A DNA stretch of 50,607 nt, from NCBI GenBank assembly GCA_040755725.1, contig JBFMAI010000042.1, positions 1 to 50,607 on the forward strand, given 5' to 3'. This DNA is from JBFMAI01 sp040755725 (GTDB taxonomy: Bacteria; Planctomycetota; Phycisphaerae; UBA1845; Fen-1342). Below the pieces are notes generated by a model that worked only from the letters and a program-made list of their open reading frames with translations, was not told the DNA's origin and did not search any database. The position numbers were made by a program, and so were the translations under genes. Below are positions 46,779-50,607 of this stretch, piece by piece (positions within the stretch are counted from its first letter, which is position 1; every line of letters starts with the position of its first letter).

Positions 46779-46947
46779 GGCGCAACGAAGAAGGAACCGC
46801 TTCCTGACGGGCGCGGCTCGGAATCGTCGCCGACCCAGGCGGCCTACCCGGCGCGCAGCACACCGCCGCCCCGGGGACACGACCCACGGAGCGGCGGCAA
46901 AACGGGTAAAGGGATGAAGAGTCGGGCCTTCCGAACCGGCCCATTGA

Positions 46948-47139
46948 TCACCACGGAGGCACCGAAACACAAAGCGGACCGAGAAGGTCGGACTCCGAAC
47001 TCCCCTCCCTCTCAGGGAGGGGTTGGGGGAGGGTTGGAGTTGCCGGCGGAAACAGCGCTCTTTGCGCGTGTGTTCAGAGTTTCGCGCCGGCTTCCAGTAT
47101 CAGCGACCCGCTCCGGCCTCTGTGCCTCTGTGGTTACTC
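46948..47139. repeat. R4 composite element 1
   Basis: The left end ACCACGGAGGCACCGA and the inverted right end (reverse complement ACCACAGAGGCACAGA) agree in 14 of 16 bases. An R3 core (46999-47037) lies inside. The element stops a few bases from the stop codon of the PEP-CTERM gene at 47143. Confidence 0.65.
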
Positions 47140-47142
47140 CGT

Positions 47143-47709
47143 TCAGGACAGCCGGCGTTTGAGCCAGCCGACGACACCCAACCCGAGGCCGCCGAGGACG
47201 ACGGCCGCGGGCGCGGGAATCAGCGGGTTGTCGAAGGGATCCTCTTCATCGACCACCCATACGCAATCCCACGCGGACCGGAGCTCGCCGGCCCAACTGA
47301 GCTTGAATGCTTCGAGTGACCGGACCTCGCCCGGCCGCCACGCGGCGAACACGAAGGACACGGGGTCTTCCGGCTCCGACTCGAACCAGACCTCGAAGCC
47401 GAGTCGCTCAACAGGGTTGGTGTGGCCGGCGCCGACGGCGAAGTTCGGCGTGGTTCCGCCGGACTCGCGCAGCAATCGCCAGCCGGGCACGTCGAAAGCG
47501 CGCAGCGTCGGCGACTCGAACGGCCCGCCGTCGACGATCCGCACGGCCAGCACGTTGATCGCGCCGGCGCCGGCGGTGTCGTACACGAACCGCTGGCCCC
47601 AACTGTGGCCGGCGATCGGGTCGCCGACGGCCTGAATCCCGCCTTGGGTCACGGGCGTGACGACGAGCACTGCCAAGGCGACCGCGCACACCACGGATGT
47701 TATTCGCAT
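47143..47709 (-). CDS. Secreted protein with PEP-CTERM-like tag
   Basis: The protein has 188 residues. A signal peptide (MRITSVVCAVALAVLVVTPV) is followed by a beta-rich domain of about 135 residues. It opens AVGDPIAGHSWGQRF and has the phrase VRIVDGGPFESPTLRAF, closely paralleling VGDPLGGGSWTQQF and IKIVSGGPFEDPALSGF in the next gene (47957). The two proteins are therefore paralogues. The C-terminus is IPAPAAVVLGGLGLGVVGWLKRRLS, a P-A-P variant of the PEP-CTERM tag. The fold is not recognised. Export and processing by an exosortase-type enzyme is inferred from the tag. Confidence 0.82.
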   Translation of the reverse strand: MRITSVVCAVALAVLVVTPVTQGGIQAVGDPIAGHSWGQRFVYDTAGAGAINVLAVRIVDGGPFESPTLRAFDVPGWRLLRESGGTTPNFAVGAGHTNPVERLGFEVWFESEPEDPVSFVFAAWRPGEVRSLEAFKLSWAGELRSAWDCVWVVDEEDPFDNPLIPAPAAVVLGGLGLGVVGWLKRRLS

Positions 47710-47751
47710 CGGTGTATTCTCACTTTCGGTTCACACAACCCAGGTGGTCTA

Positions 47752-47953
47752 CCAAAGAAGCACCGAGACACAGAGCGGACCGAGAAGATCGTACTCGTAA
47801 CCATTTTCCCTCTCAGGTCGCCGCGGGCGACTCGCTGCGGCGAGGAGGGGTTGGGGGAGGGTTGACATCTTTCGGCTCTCCCCGACCAGCCTTGCGGTCC
47901 GGCGCTAATGACCTCTCTGTTCTCGGCGCCTCTGTGCCTCTGCGGTTGCCTTG
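47752..47953. repeat. R4 composite element 2
   Basis: The left end AGCACCGAGACACAGAGCGG and the right end (GCCTCTGTGCCTCTGCGGTT) are inverted relatives. The left arm matches element 1 in about 30 of 35 bases. An R3 core (47807-47865) lies inside. It ends three bases before the stop codon of the gene at 47957. Confidence 0.65.
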
Positions 47954-47956
47954 GTT

Positions 47957-48547
47957 TCAGGCCAGCCGCCGCTTGACCCAGCCGACCAGGCCGAGGCCGA
48001 TCACGCCGAGCATCGCCGCCGCCGGGGCGGGGACGATGAAGTCGTTTCTATGAGGTTCCCATGTGCTGTCCCCTGCCCACCAGTTACCACCGATGTTGGT
48101 CAAACCAGCGGTGTTGGCTGGGCGATAATAAATGCGCTGGGTGCCCAGTAAAGTGCTGCCGGCGAAACAGGCGTAGTCGTAGACCAGGACTCCCTGTCCA
48201 GGTGCATCGCCGAAGAACTTGATCGTGTGGTACATATTGCCGTAGATCGGATTGCCGCCAGCGCCCGCGACGGTCGGCTTCGGCACGGTGTCTTGGTAAC
48301 GAAGATCCCAATTGTAGCCACCGGTGAACCCACTTAGTGCTGGGTCTTCAAATGGGCCTCCGCTCACGATCTTGATAGCGAGGAAATCGTAAGAATACTG
48401 CTTGGCAGGGGAACCCCAGTATCCGTTCTCATAGAACTGCTGGGTCCAACTGCCTCCGCCGAGAGGGTCACCAACGGGAACTACATCGCCGAGGGCGATG
48501 GATGCCGCCGCTGCCGCAATTCCGACGATCAGCCGTCTCGCACACAT
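47957..48547 (-). CDS. Secreted protein with PEP-CTERM-like tag, paralogue of the previous gene
   Basis: The protein has 196 residues. The signal MCARRLIVGIAAAAASIALG is followed by a beta-rich domain homologous in plan to the 47143 protein (VGDPLGGGSWTQQF; IKIVSGGPFEDPALSGF; GVLVYDYACFAG). The tag VPAPAAAMLGVIGLGLVGWV ends in KRRLA. Twenty-four codons of the tag are identical at DNA level to those of the gene at 48674. The start ATG 48547 is chosen over one 13 codons upstream because it opens the signal peptide. Codon use in the mature part is less G+C-rich than in neighbours. Confidence 0.82.
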   Translation of the reverse strand: MCARRLIVGIAAAAASIALGDVVPVGDPLGGGSWTQQFYENGYWGSPAKQYSYDFLAIKIVSGGPFEDPALSGFTGGYNWDLRYQDTVPKPTVAGAGGNPIYGNMYHTIKFFGDAPGQGVLVYDYACFAGSTLLGTQRIYYRPANTAGLTNIGGNWWAGDSTWEPHRNDFIVPAPAAAMLGVIGLGLVGWVKRRLA

Positions 48548-48673
48548 GATGTTCGCCTCACATAGATGCACGCAACCGTGTACCACCCGAGTCGCGCGCT
48601 AAATGGAGATCAGACGATGTGCGGGGACGGTGGCGGCCACCCATTGGGGTCGCCGCCACCGCCGCAATATCGC

Positions 48674-49405
48674 CTACGACAGCCGCCGCTTGACCCAGCC
48701 GACCAGGCCGAGGCCGATCACGCCGAGCATCGCCGCCGCCGGGGCGGGGACGCACACAAGTAGGCTCTGATACTCATAGCGCCCCAGAGCAGCATTGAAT
48801 GCGCCCCAGCCCCAGGGGTTGTCCTTTCGCCACAGATTCATTACACGCGTGCAGCCGATGTCCTGGGGGTTGGCAGCCTCCGCGAGGTTGTAGAAGTGCT
48901 GAGCGAGGGCCAAAGTGCTTCCGCTCAGGCCGGAAGCCCAATTGGCAATCTCGTTTTCATAGTACCAAATGACGTTTTGGAGCGCGTTTGCTGATTGCAC
49001 GCGCGGATCATTGGCGTCGTTGATGTTGCCGCTGTCGGTATAAACGTACCCGTTGAGCTGGCCCTTAATGAACTGGCAATACAGCCACGCGGTCTTGGGG
49101 CTGAGTTGGGGGTAGGGAGGCGGGTTGGCCCCGACTCCTCCTCGGACAACGTAAGGGTCGATGTCGACCTGGAACGTGTATCCCGATCCGAAGTTCAAGT
49201 ATTCGTTCTTCTCAACGCAGAACGTTTCGAATAGTGGCGGGACCGGATTGATGCGATGGGCACTCCAGTTTCCGCTAGGGTGGGCGACGTACTCGCCGCC
49301 ATTTGTCGTACCGTAAGAATCGGCCACCCAGAGCGTCCCTGCGTAATACGCCATCGCCGGTGCCACAAGCGTGGCGGCGCAAATCACGCATAGCAAGCGT
49401 TTCAT
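48674..49405 (-). CDS. Secreted protein with PEP-CTERM-like tag
   Basis: The protein has 243 residues. The signal MKRLLCVICAATLVAPAMAY is followed by a domain with FETFCVEKNEYLNFGSGYTF and the phrase NALQNVIWYYENEIANWASG. It resembles the secreted thioester/Cys-Gln-type domains that carry TFCVE..EY and WxxQ motifs, but this is only a resemblance. The tag VPAPAAAMLGVIGLGLVGWV with KRRLS closes it. The ATG at 49405 has the sequence GAAGC upstream; 17 further codons are excluded. The body is relatively A+T-rich compared with the tag, as if the tag had a separate history. Confidence 0.82.
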   Translation of the reverse strand: MKRLLCVICAATLVAPAMAYYAGTLWVADSYGTTNGGEYVAHPSGNWSAHRINPVPPLFETFCVEKNEYLNFGSGYTFQVDIDPYVVRGGVGANPPPYPQLSPKTAWLYCQFIKGQLNGYVYTDSGNINDANDPRVQSANALQNVIWYYENEIANWASGLSGSTLALAQHFYNLAEAANPQDIGCTRVMNLWRKDNPWGWGAFNAALGRYEYQSLLVCVPAPAAAMLGVIGLGLVGWVKRRLS

Positions 49406-49495
49406 TGAAGCCTCTCCCGACATGAGGGATACACGATGTATCCCGTACTGTAGCAAGGCGTTTACTTTCCTAGTTGCGATCGCACAGAGTTGAAG

Positions 49496-50170
49496 TTACG
49501 CGGCGCAGGGCGGTGGGGGCGCGCGAGGAGCTTCGATGAGCAAGAGGAATTGGGATCGCAGACGGGAGCTTGGTTCGCAAGAGATGCGGTACGAGATGTG
49601 TGGCCGCAGGGCACTGGGCTGCTCGAACGCGCAGACCGGCAGCGCGGAGCAGTCAAACTCGAGCCGTAGCGGCGTCGCGTGGCCGACCTGGACCGCGTCG
49701 GCGTGGTACCAGTCCGGCAGGGCGCCCAGGTGCAGCCGCTTCAGCGAGCGGACGCCCTGGTAGGCACCGAAGCTCGCCAGGGCGCTCAAGACGAGCGCGA
49801 GGCTGCTCGGGGCGGGCGGAAGGTCGGTCACCGTCCGCGATGGACCGCCGGCCAGGTCGCCCGGAAGTACTGACGGCGCGGATTGCACCGGCCATTGGCC
49901 GGTGCCACACAGGCTGCTTTGGCCGATGCCATTCGGGCCGCCGGTGGTCGAGCCCAGCAACCAGTTGATGTCGCACAGGCGAGAGTCGCCCGGCACGGGC
50001 GCGGCTGCTGTTGCGGCTTGTGCCGCCGCGGGTTCAACGACGCCGACGGCGACTGCAAACGGCGCCGCGGGGCCGAAGTGCGCCGCGCGGGCGGCGGGCA
50101 CAACATCAGCCCACGCCGCGGCGCAGGTCAGCATGAAGCCAAGCGTGATGGCGATCTTTCCCTTCGCCAT
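49496..50170 (-). CDS. Secreted protein with internal PAPSS membrane anchor
   Basis: The protein has 224 residues. The signal is AKGKIAITLGFMLTCAAAWA. An Ala/Pro-rich stretch, then a Cys-containing segment, lead to DLPPAPSSLALVLSALASFG, a PEP-CTERM-like hydrophobic anchor at about 122-140. Unusually the chain continues for about 80 residues with RLHLGALPDWYHADAVQVGH and FEQPSALRPHISY. I remember similar PDWYH extensions in planctomycete proteins but cannot verify it here. The start ATG 50170 is the one that opens a signal peptide. Function is unknown. Confidence 0.7.
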   Translation of the reverse strand: MAKGKIAITLGFMLTCAAAWADVVPAARAAHFGPAAPFAVAVGVVEPAAAQAATAAAPVPGDSRLCDINWLLGSTTGGPNGIGQSSLCGTGQWPVQSAPSVLPGDLAGGPSRTVTDLPPAPSSLALVLSALASFGAYQGVRSLKRLHLGALPDWYHADAVQVGHATPLRLEFDCSALPVCAFEQPSALRPHISYRISCEPSSRLRSQFLLLIEAPRAPPPPCAA

Positions 50171-50483
50171 GATGATGCGCAATACCTCCGACGACTCCGT
50201 CGGTGACGAGTACCTAGCTATAGTATGCCGCGCGAACACGTAGCTGTCCAGTAAATGCGCGGATTTTGTGGTGTCGTAAGTGCTCGGCAGGACGGATGAA
50301 AGGTATCCCGCCGCCTGTCAGAGAGCGCATAGGTTCCTTAGCAGCGGGGCGCTGTGTTGTCCCCGTGGCGGCGCTGACTTGCACAACCGAGCCGCGCCGG
50401 TCAGGAAATGGCCGTTCCTGCATCATGCGCCGCTCCCTCACGGTCGCGGCCCGGAGGGAATGGCCTTTGCGTTGCTTGCTCTT
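50171..50483. other. Intergenic region before the insertion sequence
   Basis: There is no gene. An inverted R2 copy lies at 50430-50450. Confidence 0.5.
50430..50450. repeat. R2 repeat, inverted copy
   Basis: CCGCTCCCTCACGGTCGCGG is the reverse complement of the R2 core. Confidence 0.65.
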
Positions 50484-50607
50484 AGGGCCTGTCCCATAAC
50501 CGTTTCTGAGCGTATAATCCTCGCGACGGCAAGGGGTTGCCGATTTAGCGAGGAGGTCCAAGGATGGACGACAATGGAGTCGCGCCGCAGTGGCGCATGC
50601 CCGACGA
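50484..50607 (+). mobile_element. Left part of an IS5-like insertion sequence, cut by the window
   Basis: AGGGCCTGTCCCATAACCG at 50484-50502 has the look of an IS5-family terminal repeat. A perfect TATAAT -10 box follows at 50513 and then a transposase-like start. A solo copy of the end occurs at 40504. Confidence 0.6.
50564..50607 (+). CDS. Transposase, N-terminal fragment
   Basis: The ATG at 50564 has GAGGAGG about 11 bases upstream. The 14 visible residues MDDNGVAPQWRMPD resemble the start of IS5-family DDE transposases, which usually continue ELWERIEPLLP. The rest is beyond the window. Confidence 0.55.
   Translation, partial: MDDNGVAPQWRMPD

Larger units (their letters stand above)
46568..47142. 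other. Repeat-filled intergenic region
   Basis: These 575 bases hold no gene. In order: an AGAGGCAACCGCCGAGGCG stretch related to the R4 ends, the 7-bp tandem repeat at 46642, a low-complexity GGGGCCAAGGGGCCCAGGG, an R2 copy at 46751, and the composite R4 element at 46948. Confidence 0.65.

Overview
The window is G+C-rich bacterial chromosome (roughly two thirds G+C by eye). It most resembles a member of the Planctomycetota, probably an environmental lineage. The reasons are four secreted proteins with PEP-CTERM-type or similar tags, many short dispersed palindromic repeats, an EF-P paralogue with a GKMRP loop, and a mix of lipoproteins, PKD/LamG proteins and cytochrome genes. The phylum call is an inference; no rRNA gene is present to settle it.

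Layout. 1-5.2 kb: a possible gene cut by the left edge, surE overlapped by a receiver-GGDEF gene, priA and a coiled-coil lipoprotein. 5.3-11.2 kb: a class II deacetylase, a radical SAM protein, an EF-P-like factor, inorganic pyrophosphatase, a UPF0316 membrane protein, tRNA-Arg(TCG) and a coiled-coil protein closed by a strong hairpin. 11.2-13.6 kb: a small accessory island with a consensus sigma-70 promoter overlapped by a palindrome, a toxin-like gene, an MqsA/YgiT-like zinc-finger/HTH antitoxin and a ParA/MinD-like ATPase gene that is frameshifted. 13.7-21.1 kb: a PKD/LamG lipoprotein, dGTPase-like HD hydrolase, GT14 glycosyltransferase, and a two-gene acyl-CoA unit (ADP-forming acetyl-CoA synthetase, then a CoA-transferase fused to a GNAT domain).

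21.4-29.2 kb is respiratory: ctaA and ctaB are divergent, a large membrane protein follows, then cydAB (cytochrome bd). 29.4-36.3 kb: glnS with two repeat-derived insertions, a DUF502 protein, an amidohydrolase/deaminase, an esterase lipoprotein and a HIT protein. 36.5-37.6 kb holds no believable protein. It does hold a dense set of hairpins under a near-consensus minus-strand promoter, and I interpret it as a large structured non-coding RNA of about 1.06 kb. This is the most interesting locus here.

38.1-50.2 kb is a surface/export region on the minus strand: a PEP-CTERM propeller protein, a TPR giant (PrsT-like) followed by a Wza-like export lipoprotein and a double-cyclophilin protein, then a row of PEP-CTERM-type secreted proteins, two of which share 72 identical bases at their 3' ends. 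The window ends inside an IS5-like insertion sequence.

A recurring theme is repeat colonisation. At least six families of short, mostly palindromic elements are scattered between genes, and in places they now form coding sequence (glnS, the ctaA tail, the N-terminus of the cyclophilin gene).
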